Source: Komagataeibacter sp. FNDCF1
GTDB taxonomy: Bacteria > Pseudomonadota > Alphaproteobacteria > Acetobacterales > Acetobacteraceae
Direction: 5' to 3'
Length of the DNA stretch: 64,000 bases
Assembly (NCBI RefSeq): GCF_021295335.1
Contig: NZ_JAIWOT010000001.1
Coordinates: 3,452,001-3,516,000 of the forward strand
Of this stretch, positions 1 to 9,066 are shown in pieces (within the stretch, counting starts at the first letter, position 1; every line of letters begins with the position of its first letter). A program made the translations under genes and the position numbers. Under the pieces are notes generated by a model. It had not been told where the DNA came from, did no database searches, and worked only from the letters and a program-made list of their open reading frames with translations.

Positions 1-570
1 ATCGCAGATCAGGGCATGCACCGCGTGCGCCGCCAGCCATGCGGATGCAAAATCCGGATAGGCCTGCCCGTTCCATAATGGCTCCGCATTGCCGGAACTG
101 GTGGCAAAGCGGAAATTACGCTGCCCATCCACACCATACAGGATGCAGATACCCTGTGTCGTGGTGGTATCACGACCCAGTACAAGGATATGCCCCCCGT
201 CACCTGCATGCATGTGGCGCTGCAGGGTGAACAGGTCGAACAGGGTCTCGTCATCAGCCGATCGTCCGGTATGGGCCTTTACATAGGTCAGGAAGAGCGG
301 ATTGTGCACGCCGGTCACGCCACGGGGGCAGAAATCAAACCGCCACCAGCGTGACATCTTGACCAGATGGAACGCCAGTGCGTTACGCAGCCGGGTCAGT
401 TCCGGCGGGTGGGTACCCGCTTCGCACAGGGCCTGTACATCACGGAACCGTCCGGCCAATGTGTTGATCTGCCGGGCAAAGGGGCGATTGGGGTCAAGAT
501 AGCCGAGAAACCGGTCGGGGGCGGAATGTTCAAGGTGCCAGTCGGCCGTGCATCCTGTGCTTTCACTCAT
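1..570 (-). CDS. Unknown protein, partial (C-terminus outside window)
   Basis: An open frame of 190 codons runs from ATG at 570 (alternative in-frame ATG at 579) off the left edge with no stop. The product begins MSESTGCTADWHLEHS and is rich in Trp, His and Arg, with no signal peptide or membrane segment visible. I do not recognise the family. It is divergent from dps and shares a 320-bp intergenic region holding a Fur-like palindrome, so it may be metal- or stress-regulated; that is inference. A weak AGGGA lies 11 nt before the 570 start. Confidence 0.6.
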   Translation of the reverse strand, partial: MSESTGCTADWHLEHSAPDRFLGYLDPNRPFARQINTLAGRFRDVQALCEAGTHPPELTRLRNALAFHLVKMSRWWRFDFCPRGVTGVHNPLFLTYVKAHTGRSADDETLFDLFTLQRHMHAGDGGHILVLGRDTTTTQGICILYGVDGQRNFRFATSSGNAEPLWNGQAYPDFASAWLAAHAVHALICD

Positions 571-706
571 GATTGACATGATCCCTGCATGAAAAAAAGA
601 AGTGCGGCATCACCGCATGACGGCGATGCCGCATAAGGTTTCACGGCCTGGTGCTGGGAAATCGACGGTTGGGAAAACTGTCCTGGAATGCCGTGAGTGT
701 TTTTCT

Positions 707-735
707 GATATTGCAAACGAATATCAATTGCAAAT
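707..735. promoter_or_regulatory. Fur-like operator in the dps upstream region
   Basis: GATATT-GCAAACG-AATATC (707-725) is a 19-bp interrupted palindrome of the length and edge sequence of Fur boxes. It is followed by a second TTGCAA core (728-733) that repeats the one at 711-716. It sits in an AT-rich patch of an otherwise GC-rich 320-bp gap between the minus-strand unknown gene and dps. Control by a Fur-family regulator is inference; no other feature is visible in this gap. Confidence 0.4.
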
Positions 736-900
736 AAAAAAATGACATGTCCCGCATGCCCGTATCGTGACGGGCGGGGCACTGGGTGCCGTATGGGAAC
801 CATTCAGGGAACTTGTGGGCAGGCGGGCGCTTAAGGGGGCGCAGCCGGGTGACCGGCGCCTGCGTGCTTTGCAGGTAGATCGCAGAAAGTGGAGATGATG

Positions 901-1440
901 ATGACAACCAAGGCAGCTGAAGCCGGCAAGGCTCATGTCCGGACCTATCTCGGCACTCCGACGGACCTGGAGCACGACGCGGTGCATGAAATCGCAGCCG
1001 GGCTGAAGACGGTGCTGGCAGATGTGTTTGCGCTCTATATCAAGACCAAGAACTTCCACTGGCATATGAGTGGCCGCCATTTTCGTGACTATCACCTGCT
1101 GCTGGATGAACAGGGTGACCAGATCTTTGCCATGACCGACCCCATGGCGGAACGGGCGCGCAAGATTGGTGGCAATACGCTGCATTCCGTGGGCGAGATC
1201 GCACGGCTGACCGGTGTGGCTGACAATGATGCCGACTATGTCACGCCCGAGGACATGCTGGCCGAGCTGCGTGAGGACAACCTTGCCCTGACCGCCCGCA
1301 TGCGCGCGGTCCATGCCGTATGTGATGAAGGCAATGATGTCGCCACCGCAAGCCTGCTGGAAACCTGGATTGACGAGACCGAGCGGCGCACATGGTTCCT
1401 GTTCGAAGCCACCCGTCCGGCCTTTGGCAGTAATAACTGA
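901..1440 (+). CDS. dps: Dps-family DNA-binding ferritin-like protein
   Basis: Dps proteins form dodecamers that oxidise and store iron and protect DNA from peroxide in the cytoplasm. The 179-residue product has the signature NFHWHMSGRHF followed by HLLLDEQ. The intersubunit ferroxidase residues H53, H65, D69, D80 and E84 keep the spacing of the E. coli protein (51/63/67/78/82). The N-terminus is short and Lys-containing. Three consecutive ATGs (895, 898, 901) follow GTGGAG; 901 gives the best ribosome-binding spacing. The gene is monocistronic, with a strong terminator immediately downstream. Family assignment is secure. Confidence 0.95.
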   Translation: MTTKAAEAGKAHVRTYLGTPTDLEHDAVHEIAAGLKTVLADVFALYIKTKNFHWHMSGRHFRDYHLLLDEQGDQIFAMTDPMAERARKIGGNTLHSVGEIARLTGVADNDADYVTPEDMLAELREDNLALTARMRAVHAVCDEGNDVATASLLETWIDETERRTWFLFEATRPAFGSNN

Positions 1441-1463
1441 ACCAGCATTCCCTCCGCAGGGGT

Positions 1464-1489
1464 AAAAGGGCGGCAACCCGCCCTTTTTT
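1464..1489 (+). terminator. Rho-independent terminator of dps
   Basis: A GGGCGG/CCGCCC stem with a CAAC loop, extended by A4/T4 and followed by a T run, starts 23 nt after the dps stop codon. Confidence 0.9.
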
Positions 1490-1703
1490 CATATCCGGGC
1501 CATGCGCAGGGCATCCGTGTCCGCAGGGTCCGGCCGCATGGGCTGCGGAAATATCCGCCCCGCCTGCGGCCCGTCGCGCATAAGCCTGCGCCGCATATGG
1601 CGGGGCGTGCATGGTCATGCCCTGTGCGGGCGGGCGGTCCCTTGCCTCATCCCATATATCCGCTATCGTAACGTTTCCAACCGGGCAGGGACATGACGGG
1701 ACC

Positions 1704-2576
1704 ATGGGAACGAACCGCTGGTTTGTGGACAGTGAAACCGGGGAACTGGCGGACGTGCTGCTGTGCCCGCCGGACCATTATGCCTGGATTCCCAGCAACG
1801 ACATCGCCATCCAGAGCATGGCATCGGGTGCGACCATCGACCGCGCGGCGCTGCGGGCGCAGTTTGACGGGCTGGTCGCCACCCTGCGTGAAGCCGGGGT
1901 CAGCTGCCATTTCCTGACCCCGCATGAAGGCATGCCCTACGAGGTCTATACCCGCGACAGTTCCCAGACCACGCCGTTCGGCACCGTCGTCACCCGCCTG
2001 TCACGCCCCGAACGCCGGGCGGAGATCGGGCCGGTGCATGATTTCTATGGCCGCGACGCGATCTGGAAGACCTGCACGAAGGGGCATATCGAAGGCGGTG
2101 ACATCCACATCATCCGCCCCGGCCTGCTGGCGGTGGGTGTAAGCGGTGGCCGCACGGACGCCGCGGGTGCGGCCGAGTTCATGGGCTGGTTCGAGGATGC
2201 GGGCTGGACATGCCGGATGATCCGTTTTCCCGAACATTTCCTGCATCTCGACGTGATCTTCACCATGGTGGCGGAGAACCTTGCCATCGCGGCGGTGGAC
2301 GTGCTGTCCGATGCGGATCTGGACTGGTTCCGCACGCAGGGCATCCGCCTGCTGCCGGTCAGCTACCGCGAGGCCATGCGCGACATGGGCTGCAACGTGC
2401 TGGCGCTGGGGCGCGGGCGCGTGATCAGCCCGCGGCACTGCACGCGCATCAACCAGATGCTGCGCGCGGAGGGGCTGGACGTGCTGGACCCCGAACTCGA
2501 CCAGTTCTCGCAGGGCGGTGGCAGCATCCACTGCATGACCATGCCCCTGCGCCGCCGCTCGCTCCTGCCGGGATAG
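1704..2576 (+). CDS. Amidinotransferase / dimethylargininase-like hydrolase
   Basis: A guanidine-modifying enzyme of the arginine deiminase/DDAH superfamily, acting on arginine or methylarginine through a Cys-His-acid site. The 290-residue product shows the TRD motif (residues 83-85), HIEGGD (128-133), HLDVIF (181-186, catalytic His) and a C-terminal GGGSIHCMT with the expected nucleophilic Cys. Length fits single-domain dimethylargininases. The start is ATG 1704; an upstream in-frame extension to 1611 lacks family similarity. The hydroxyacid reductase gene follows 104 bp later and could be co-transcribed. The exact substrate cannot be told from sequence. Confidence 0.8.
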   Translation: MGTNRWFVDSETGELADVLLCPPDHYAWIPSNDIAIQSMASGATIDRAALRAQFDGLVATLREAGVSCHFLTPHEGMPYEVYTRDSSQTTPFGTVVTRLSRPERRAEIGPVHDFYGRDAIWKTCTKGHIEGGDIHIIRPGLLAVGVSGGRTDAAGAAEFMGWFEDAGWTCRMIRFPEHFLHLDVIFTMVAENLAIAAVDVLSDADLDWFRTQGIRLLPVSYREAMRDMGCNVLALGRGRVISPRHCTRINQMLRAEGLDVLDPELDQFSQGGGSIHCMTMPLRRRSLLPG

Positions 2577-2680
2577 GCCGCCGGTGGCGGGGGCTCTGGC
2601 TGGGCAGGGACGGGGTCAGCCGGTAGCATGGACCCGGGATGTCCGCGCCGGTGCGCGGGGTGAAGCAGGGAGAAGGTTTG

Positions 2681-3622
2681 ATGGTAAGGCTTGTCATCAG
2701 TTCGGATGGTCCCGCCGCCGTGGGGGGCTGGCGCGCTGCGTTCCGTGCGGTTGCTCCGCATCTGCAGACCTGTTCATGGTACGACCCGGCATACCGGCCG
2801 GGGCCGGATGATTATGCGCTGGTATGGCATCCGTCCTCGGCTGATCTGGCGCGCATGGGGGGATTGCGGGGCATCATATGCACGGGTGCAGGGGTCAATC
2901 AGTTGCTGGGCGACCCGGCATTCCCCCACCACGTGCCACTGGTGCGCATGGGTGGCGCGCAGACGGCGGCGCTGATGGCGGATTACGTGCTGTGGGCGGT
3001 GCTGGGTCTGCTGCGCGATGCACGGACATGGGCCATCCAGCAGGATGCCCGGATATGGCGTGAAAACCATGTCTCACGTACCAGCGCGGAAACGCGGGTG
3101 GGTGTCATGGGCATGGGGCATCTGGGTGCGCATGTGGCGGGACACCTGCGGCATGCCGGTTTCATGGTATCGGGCTGGCGGCGTTCGACGCAGGATGTGC
3201 CGGGCATCAGGGTTTTCGCAGGAAGGGAGGCGCTGCCTGAATTCCTGGCCAACGTGGATATTCTGGTCAATCTGCTGCCCAGTACGCCACAGACACGTGG
3301 CATGATCGATCATGCCCTGCTGGCGCGGCTGCCGCGCGGGGCAGGGCTGGTCAATGTCGGGCGCGGAGATCATGTCGTGCAGGATGACCTGCTGCGCGCG
3401 CTGGATGACGGAATGCTGGGTGGGGCGGTGCTGGATGTCACGACGCCCGAACCCCTGCCACCCGATCACCCGCTATGGCGGCATGAACGGGTAACGCTGA
3501 CCCCGCATGTGGCGTCCTGGGCCTCGCAGGAGGCACAGGCGCGTTACGTGGTGGAGGTGATCGACCAGATGGAACACAATGAGCGCCCCGCCCTGCTTTA
3601 TGAACCGGCGCGCGGCTACTGA
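2681..3622 (+). CDS. ghrA: Glyoxylate/hydroxypyruvate reductase A-type 2-hydroxyacid dehydrogenase
   Basis: Reduces glyoxylate or hydroxypyruvate to glycolate or glycerate with NAD(P)H. The 313-residue length matches GhrA. The nucleotide-binding GMGHLG is at 144-149. Catalytic residues of the D-isomer-specific dehydrogenase family are visible: R228 in NVGRGD, E257 in TPEPLP and H276 in LTPHVAS. ATG 2681 is chosen because AGGGAGAAGG precedes it by 4 nt; the frame is open further upstream to 2639 without a good ribosome-binding site. It is convergent with the PEP-hydrolase-family operon. Confidence 0.9.
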   Translation: MVRLVISSDGPAAVGGWRAAFRAVAPHLQTCSWYDPAYRPGPDDYALVWHPSSADLARMGGLRGIICTGAGVNQLLGDPAFPHHVPLVRMGGAQTAALMADYVLWAVLGLLRDARTWAIQQDARIWRENHVSRTSAETRVGVMGMGHLGAHVAGHLRHAGFMVSGWRRSTQDVPGIRVFAGREALPEFLANVDILVNLLPSTPQTRGMIDHALLARLPRGAGLVNVGRGDHVVQDDLLRALDDGMLGGAVLDVTTPEPLPPDHPLWRHERVTLTPHVASWASQEAQARYVVEVIDQMEHNERPALLYEPARGY

Positions 3623-3789
3623 CGGGAGACCGCGCCGGGCCACGTGCCCGTGCATGGATGGCTGCGCTTTCCGCCATGGCGCGGGCGGTCCGTGCCTGTA
3701 ACATGCGGCACGCACCGTGGCTTACGGGTTCGTGCCCCGGACAGGGCACGCCGTGTCCTGTCTGTGCCCCGTGCGCCAGAATCCTGCCG

Positions 3790-4620
3790 TCAGCGTGTCA
3801 GGGCCTTGAAACTGCGGGTCTGTTCGGTCAGTGCCCCTTCGACAGGCAGGCGCTCCATGCTGGATGCGCCATAGAAGCCATGGCAGTCCGGGCAGGCCGA
3901 GAGTACTTTCTGCGCATCCGCGGGCATGGCGATCGGGCCGCCATGGCACAGGATGATGATATCGGACCGGACAGCGCGCGCCGCCTGTGTAATCTCGTTG
4001 ATGCGTTCAATCGAGTCCTCCAGCGTGAAGGCGGTTTCCGCGCCGATGGCCCCGCCGGTGGTCAGCCCCATATGCGCCACCAGCACGTCCGCTCCCGCCT
4101 TGGCCATGTCCACCGCCTCGGCCGCGTTGAACACATAGGGCGTGGTCAGCAGGTCCTTGTGGCGCGCGCGGGCCACGACATCGACCTCCATGCTGTAGCT
4201 CATGCCGGTTTCCTCAAGGTTCTTGCGGAAGGTGCCGTCAATCAGCCCTACGGTCGGAAAGTTCTGGATACCTGAAAAGCCGACCCGCTTCACATCATCC
4301 AGAAACACGTCAAAATCCACGAACGGGTCCGTGCCGTTCACCCCCGCCAGCACCGGGGTATGTGGCACCACGGGCAGGACTTCACGCGCCATTTCCATCA
4401 CGATCTGGTTGGCGTTGCCATAGGCCAGCAGTCCGGCCAGCGAACCACGCCCCGCCATGCGGTAACGGCCGGAATTGTAGATCACGATCAGGTCGATCCC
4501 GCCCGCCGCCTCGCACTTGGCGGACAGGCCGGTGCCCGCGCCACCACCCACAATGGGCGTGCGTGCTGCGATCATGCTGCGGAACCGGGCAAGGATATCA
4601 CTGCGGGGGATGCTGGGCAT
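3790..4620 (-). CDS. Phosphoenolpyruvate hydrolase family TIM-barrel protein
   Basis: A 276-residue protein of the PEP_hydrolase-like TIM-barrel family, related to the phosphoenolpyruvate mutase/isocitrate lyase fold. Recognisable segments are [63 protein letters not shown] and ILCHGGPI. Last gene of a four-gene operon; its start overlaps the UPF0261 gene by 23 bp, and AAGGAG lies 10 nt before ATG 4620. These two families are regularly neighbours or fused; their shared reaction is not established, so no substrate is proposed. Confidence 0.85.
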   Translation of the reverse strand: MPSIPRSDILARFRSMIAARTPIVGGGAGTGLSAKCEAAGGIDLIVIYNSGRYRMAGRGSLAGLLAYGNANQIVMEMAREVLPVVPHTPVLAGVNGTDPFVDFDVFLDDVKRVGFSGIQNFPTVGLIDGTFRKNLEETGMSYSMEVDVVARARHKDLLTTPYVFNAAEAVDMAKAGADVLVAHMGLTTGGAIGAETAFTLEDSIERINEITQAARAVRSDIIILCHGGPIAMPADAQKVLSACPDCHGFYGASSMERLPVEGALTEQTRSFKALTR

Positions 4621-5830
4621 TATCTGTATTCTCCTTGAATATGCTTGAAAATTCATGCGCCAGCGCATCGGCGAAGGCCGGGTCGTTCAGCGCATGCGGC
4701 AGGCGGATCAGCCTGCGGCGCGGTGTCTGGTCCAGTGTTTCGGACAGGGCCGCCAGGAAGGCTTCATCCGCGTCGGGGTCGTAAAAAGGGGCCCCCGGCT
4801 GGTCGAGCAGGGAAAAACCGCCCTCGGGATAGAGAAAACGCACTTCTCCCGTGCACCGGTTCAACTGGTGGCCGATCATGTGGCCCATGGCCCGGCATTC
4901 CGCCGCGCTGGTACGCATGAGGGTGATCTGCGGATTATGCTCGACAAAGGTGCGGCCGGCATAGCGTTCGGGCACGCTGGCGCGCGCGCCGAAATTGACC
5001 ATGTCCAGGCCGCCGCAACTGCCGACATAGGGCAGCCCGCTGCGGATGACAGCACCAAGCCGGTCGCTGTCGCACGGGAATATGCCCCCTGCCACCCGGT
5101 CACAGAACTCGGTCAGGGTCACGTCGATGAAGCCGCGCAGCATGCCTTCATCCGCCAGCCGTTCCATGGCGCGGCCACCCGTGCCGGTGGCGTGGAAGAC
5201 AAGGCAGTCGAACCGCGTGTCCATCTGCCGCACGATATGGTCCACGCATGGCGTGGTCACGCCAAACATGGTCAGCCCGATGGCAGGACGCGGGTCGGGC
5301 GCGGGCAGGCAGGGCGTGCGCACCATGCCCGCCATGGCATGGGCGGCATTGCACAGGATAAGGCGTGACAGGCGGTTCAGCCCTTCCATGTCGGTCACGG
5401 AATACAGCATCGCGATGTCCGATCCACCGACATAGGGCGCGGTATTGCCCGATGCCACAGTGGAGACAACCAGCTTGGGCAGGCCAAGCGGCAGGGCCTG
5501 CAATGCCGGGGCCACCAGTGCCGTCCCCCCCGAACCGCCAATGGCCAGCACGCCCAGCATGTTCCTGCGCGTGGACAGGTAATGACGCAGCGCCTCCGCC
5601 ATGGCGGCAATGGAGCGCCCCCTGTCGCCACTGAAGACATGGGCTTCACCGCGTGGATGGAAACCGGCCACCGTACGGGCGCTGACATCGGCCTGCCCCG
5701 CGTGGTCACGCGTGCTGACATCCACGATCCGCGCGTCGATCCCGCCTTCGTGCAGGATCTGGCGGATATAGGCCAGTTCGGCCAGCTTGGTGTCGCATGT
5801 GCCGACAATATGGACGTAACCCGCCGTCAT
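4598..5830 (-). CDS. Tm-1-like ATP-binding domain protein (UPF0261)
   Basis: A 410-residue protein starting [15 protein letters not shown], typical of the UPF0261/Tm-1-like family (the tomato Tm-1 N-terminal half belongs here, where it blocks tobamovirus replication). Glycine-rich loops are visible in [28 protein letters not shown] and [14 protein letters not shown]. It starts with a 4-nt overlap (ATGA) with the MFS gene and ends inside the PEP-hydrolase-family gene, so the pair is translationally coupled. The bacterial role is unknown; association with the TIM-barrel partner suggests one pathway. Confidence 0.85.
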   Translation of the reverse strand: MTAGYVHIVGTCDTKLAELAYIRQILHEGGIDARIVDVSTRDHAGQADVSARTVAGFHPRGEAHVFSGDRGRSIAAMAEALRHYLSTRRNMLGVLAIGGSGGTALVAPALQALPLGLPKLVVSTVASGNTAPYVGGSDIAMLYSVTDMEGLNRLSRLILCNAAHAMAGMVRTPCLPAPDPRPAIGLTMFGVTTPCVDHIVRQMDTRFDCLVFHATGTGGRAMERLADEGMLRGFIDVTLTEFCDRVAGGIFPCDSDRLGAVIRSGLPYVGSCGGLDMVNFGARASVPERYAGRTFVEHNPQITLMRTSAAECRAMGHMIGHQLNRCTGEVRFLYPEGGFSLLDQPGAPFYDPDADEAFLAALSETLDQTPRRRLIRLPHALNDPAFADALAHEFSSIFKENTDNAQHPPQ

Positions 5831-7020
5831 CCCGCCCGTGCCTCCCTTTTGCGCGCGTTCAGCAGTCCAAGGACGATGCCCACGCCACCCGTGGCGCACA
5901 GGCCGCCCAGCAGGAACACGATGTCATAGCCAAAACGGTCCGCCAGCAGTCCGGCCACCGGGCCGGTCGCGCCATAGGCCAGATCCTGAAAGGCGGCGAA
6001 CCCGCCCAGCGCCGTGCCGCGCATGTTGGGCGGGACCAGGCGCACCACCTCCACCCCGAGGGAGGGATAGACCATGGAGCACCCGGCCCCCGTCAGCACC
6101 GCCCCCGCAAAGGCCAGCAGCGGGGAGGACGCACACCACAGCAGGTACTGCCCCGCCGCCTCGATCATGAGCGAGAACAGCGCAACCTTCAGCCCGCCGA
6201 TGCGGTCGGGCAGGTGCCCGCATGTCAGACGCCCGGCAACGAACGCCACCCCGAAGCATGTCAGCCCCAGCCCGGCATGGGACCAATGCGCATGGATGAA
6301 ACGCAGCGGCAGGAACGCGCCCAGTGCGCCAAAGCCCACGCCCTGCAGCGTTACCCCCATGCCCTGCCAGCGGATGGTGCCCAGAATGCGCCAGAACGGC
6401 GGTCTGGCACCGGCATGCGGGGTGGAAGCGGGTACGCCCTGCACCAGCGCCAGCCCCATCAGTGGCAGCAGGGCCGATACCAGCATGACTGTCGCGATCC
6501 CGCCATGTTCATACAGGCTCAGCCCGATCGGGCCACCTGCGGCAAAGGCGCCGTACATGGCCGCCCCCGTCCAGGCCAGCACGCGGCCCGCGCGTTCATG
6601 CCCCATAAGCCCGATACCCCAGCCGAGCATGCCGACAATGGTCAGGCTCTCGCCTACGCCCAGCAGGAGCCTGCCCGCGATCAGTATGGTGTAACGGGCG
6701 GCAGGGGGGAGCATGGACAGGCCGGCCAGCGCACAGATCAGGCTTGCCGCGGCATACAGCGCCAGGCCCGCGCGCATGCATGGCCGCCCGCCCCGTATGT
6801 CGGCATAGGCGCCGGAGTGGTTGCGGCTGAGGATGGTGGAGAAAAACGCAATGCCCACCGCCAGCCCCGCCAGCCCGTTGCCATAGCCCGGCCAGTGCAG
6901 GACCGCGACCGGCAGGGCCGCCAGCGGCAGCGCCACCGCCATGTAGGACAGGAACAGGGCAATGGCCAGTCTTGCCACCAGCCGGGGGGCCGGATCAGAT
7001 TTCACGCGTGATCCGTACAT
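5827..7020 (-). CDS. Major facilitator superfamily transporter
   Basis: A 397-residue polytopic inner-membrane protein with about 12 hydrophobic segments, beginning near ARLAIALFLSYMAVALPLAAL and ending [15 protein letters not shown]. The cytoplasmic loop RNHSGAYADIRGGR between segments 2 and 3 matches the MFS GxxxDRxGRR-type region in position. The start is taken as ATG 7020, overlapping the end of the monooxygenase gene by 26 bp; GTG 7005 is the alternative. Place in the operon suggests uptake or export of the compound handled by the UPF0261/PEP-hydrolase pair. Substrate unknown. Confidence 0.85.
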   Translation of the reverse strand: MYGSRVKSDPAPRLVARLAIALFLSYMAVALPLAALPVAVLHWPGYGNGLAGLAVGIAFFSTILSRNHSGAYADIRGGRPCMRAGLALYAAASLICALAGLSMLPPAARYTILIAGRLLLGVGESLTIVGMLGWGIGLMGHERAGRVLAWTGAAMYGAFAAGGPIGLSLYEHGGIATVMLVSALLPLMGLALVQGVPASTPHAGARPPFWRILGTIRWQGMGVTLQGVGFGALGAFLPLRFIHAHWSHAGLGLTCFGVAFVAGRLTCGHLPDRIGGLKVALFSLMIEAAGQYLLWCASSPLLAFAGAVLTGAGCSMVYPSLGVEVVRLVPPNMRGTALGGFAAFQDLAYGATGPVAGLLADRFGYDIVFLLGGLCATGGVGIVLGLLNARKREARAG

Positions 7021-7291
7021 GCAGCGGTTCGGCCAGCGCGGTGCGGAATACTTCCGCCATGGCGCGGAAATGTGGCGTGGTTTCATGTTCCGCCAGTGCG
7101 GCGGGACTGGCCCAGCGTTCGACAAACACGAATATGTCCCCATCACCGATGTCGCGGTGGCACTGATAGGAAATATTGGTCTTTTCCAGCCGTGATTGCG
7201 CAACGCAGTGGCGGATGGCGTCCAGCGCCGCCCGTTCATGACCGGGGCGGATGCGGATGGTGGCGATGACCGTAATGGGCTGTTCTGTCAT
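6995..7291 (-). CDS. Antibiotic biosynthesis monooxygenase (ABM) domain protein
   Basis: A 98-residue single-domain protein of the dimeric alpha/beta-barrel ABM/YgiN-like family: ITVIATIRIRPGHERAALD, then FVFVERWASPAALAEHETTPHF with the usual EHxxTPHF segment. These small cytoplasmic enzymes oxidise quinol-like compounds or serve as decarboxylases. First gene of the operon, 75 bp after the MocR-type regulator gene. ATG 7291 is the most family-like start; in-frame ATGs at 7327 and 7345 are possible, and 7345 would lie inside the operator repeats. Confidence 0.85.
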   Translation of the reverse strand: MTEQPITVIATIRIRPGHERAALDAIRHCVAQSRLEKTNISYQCHRDIGDGDIFVFVERWASPAALAEHETTPHFRAMAEVFRTALAEPLHVRITREI

Positions 7292-7338
7292 GGGCGTATC
7301 TACCGGATGCTGTGACTGTGCGGGCATGATAGGCGGCT

Positions 7339-7381
7339 GTGACACTTTTCTGCCATGGGGAAAGTGTCACGTGACACTTTT
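7339..7381. promoter_or_regulatory. Operator: perfect 20-bp palindrome plus a third half-site
   Basis: AAAGTGTCACGTGACACTTT at 7361-7380 is a perfect palindrome, and the half-site GTGACACTTTT recurs at 7339-7349. The array sits between the MocR-type regulator and the operon it precedes, and the regulator's stop codon (7367-7369) lies inside the palindrome. The likely ligand is that regulator; this is inference from position and symmetry. Confidence 0.65.
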
Positions 7382-8728
7382 GCCCTTTCCCGCGCACAAT
7401 GCATGCAGGCGGTGCAGGGCTTCCGTCAGGTCCGGCAGGCTGGCGGGGCCAAGGCACAGGCGTATGCCCGCCCTGCCCGGGGAGTGCGGGCTGGCCATGA
7501 AGGGACGCAGCGGTGTCACTTTTACGTCGTGCAGCGCGGCTTCGGCCTCGAAGCGCATGGCCTGTTCCACCGGCATGGGCATCCAGGCATGGAAGGCGTC
7601 ATACGATGGCGGGACAAGATGCGGGCCAAGGCGCTGCATGGCCAGTTCCCTGCGCCGCCGGGCTTCCGCACGCAGGGCCTGCCGCACGGAAGCCGCGGTG
7701 CCATCCAGCATCCATTGCGCCATCATGGCGTAGGACAGCGGCGCGATCATGAGTGATGAATTGAGCAGCGCCTCCCGCGCCGCCGCCATGAAGCGCTGCG
7801 GGGGCGCCAGCGCGCCGATGCGGAGACCGGGGCTTAATGTCTTGGACAGGCTGCTGACATAAAAAGTCCGCTCCGGCGCCAGCGTGACCAGCGGGGGTAG
7901 CCTGTCATCGGCTGCGCAGTCATACACGTCATCCTCTATGATTAGGGCATCATGGGCGCGGCACAGGCGTACGATGTCCTGCCTGCGGGCACGGTCCATG
8001 GTGGCGGTGGTGGGGTTGTGCATGGTGGGCGTGACGTACAGCACGCACTGTCCCGGCGCGTTGTCGCGCAGCGCGCCTTCCAGGGCCGTGGGCATCAGGC
8101 CGGACTCATCCATCTCCAGCCCGCGTGGGGCCAGTCCCGCCTGGCGCAGCAGGGTCAGCATGCCGGGATAGGTCAGTTCCTCGGTCAGGATGACACGGGC
8201 TTCGCGCGTACTGGCGGCCAGCGCCACGCCCAGCGCCTGCTGTGCGCCACTGGCCAGCAGCAGTCCCTCGGGCGCGATGTCCACACCCAGTTCCGCCAGC
8301 CAATGGCCCATGATCCGGCGGTGTTCGATATGCCCGGCAATGGGGGGATAGACATTGAACAGCGTCGGGTCGACCGTGCGTGCCAGGCGGGAAAGCGTGC
8401 GGGCCAGCGCGCGGTCACTGAACATGGGTGGCGGCATGTTGGCGGACAGGTCGATGACGCAGCCCCTGCCACCGGGGTGCGAGGCCACGAAGGTGCCGCG
8501 GCCACGCACGCTGCGTACCAGCCCGCGGCGTTCAAGCATGCCATAGGCACGTGTGACGCTGCCAATGCCGATATCCAGCCGCCATGCCAGGTCACGATGG
8601 GCGGGCAGGCGGTCGCCCGCGTTCAGTTTTTCGCCCAGTATGTCGCCTGCCAGCGCATCGGCCAGACGTTCGGCAGGGGAGGTATCGCCCGCGGGCAGAT
8701 GGGGATGCCATGGGGAATGCAGGCGCAT
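7367..8728 (-). CDS. MocR-type GntR-family regulator with aminotransferase-like domain
   Basis: A 453-residue fusion of an N-terminal GntR winged helix (SPAERLADAL, LPAHRDLAWRLDIGIGSVTRAY, RRGLVRSVRGRGTFVA) to a PLP-dependent class-I aminotransferase-like domain. PLP-site features include the SSLSKTLSPGLRIG segment, whose Lys would bind PLP, and EDDVYDC. Such MocR proteins sense amines or PLP derivatives. Start ATG 8728 is chosen from the first GntR residue; the frame stays open further upstream. It lies head-to-tail before the ABM-MFS-UPF0261 operon, which it probably controls through the 7339-7381 repeats. Confidence 0.9.
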   Translation of the reverse strand: MRLHSPWHPHLPAGDTSPAERLADALAGDILGEKLNAGDRLPAHRDLAWRLDIGIGSVTRAYGMLERRGLVRSVRGRGTFVASHPGGRGCVIDLSANMPPPMFSDRALARTLSRLARTVDPTLFNVYPPIAGHIEHRRIMGHWLAELGVDIAPEGLLLASGAQQALGVALAASTREARVILTEELTYPGMLTLLRQAGLAPRGLEMDESGLMPTALEGALRDNAPGQCVLYVTPTMHNPTTATMDRARRQDIVRLCRAHDALIIEDDVYDCAADDRLPPLVTLAPERTFYVSSLSKTLSPGLRIGALAPPQRFMAAAREALLNSSLMIAPLSYAMMAQWMLDGTAASVRQALRAEARRRRELAMQRLGPHLVPPSYDAFHAWMPMPVEQAMRFEAEAALHDVKVTPLRPFMASPHSPGRAGIRLCLGPASLPDLTEALHRLHALCAGKGKSVT

Positions 8729-8905
8729 CGGGCCAGCCTGTCCTGTTGAGGGATGCGGCAAGCCATAGCAGGTCGGGGGCCGGGGTGGAATGTGGGGTGA
8801 TGCAACAGGGTGCGGCGCATTGCGGCCATGATCCCTGCATCCGAACGGTCTGTCATTATCGCACGTTTTGTATTTTATATATGGATCGTGCGCATGGTTC
8901 CCGGG

Positions 8906-8954
8906 TCGTACCCCACGGATCTGGCGCTGCCGGCGGCCGATCCGTGGGGTACGA
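8906..8954. repeat. Long perfect inverted repeat (16-bp arms, 17-nt loop)
   Basis: Arms at 8906-8921 and 8939-8954 (TCGTACCCCACGGATC and its exact complement) flank a GC-rich 17-nt loop. It lies in the 338-bp gap between the divergent MocR-type regulator and the GH20 gene. No T run follows on either side, so a simple terminator is unlikely; an operator, cruciform or mobile palindrome are options. An AT-rich tract at 8860-8882 may hold promoters. Confidence 0.8.
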
Positions 8955-9066
8955 ATGGGGCCTGGTCCTGCTCGGGCGGTAGATGATCGGGCCGGTCCGG
9001 ATACGGGCTTGGGGCGGGCGGCATAATGGGGCAGCATGGCTTCCTGTCCCCAGTCATGGAAAACCC

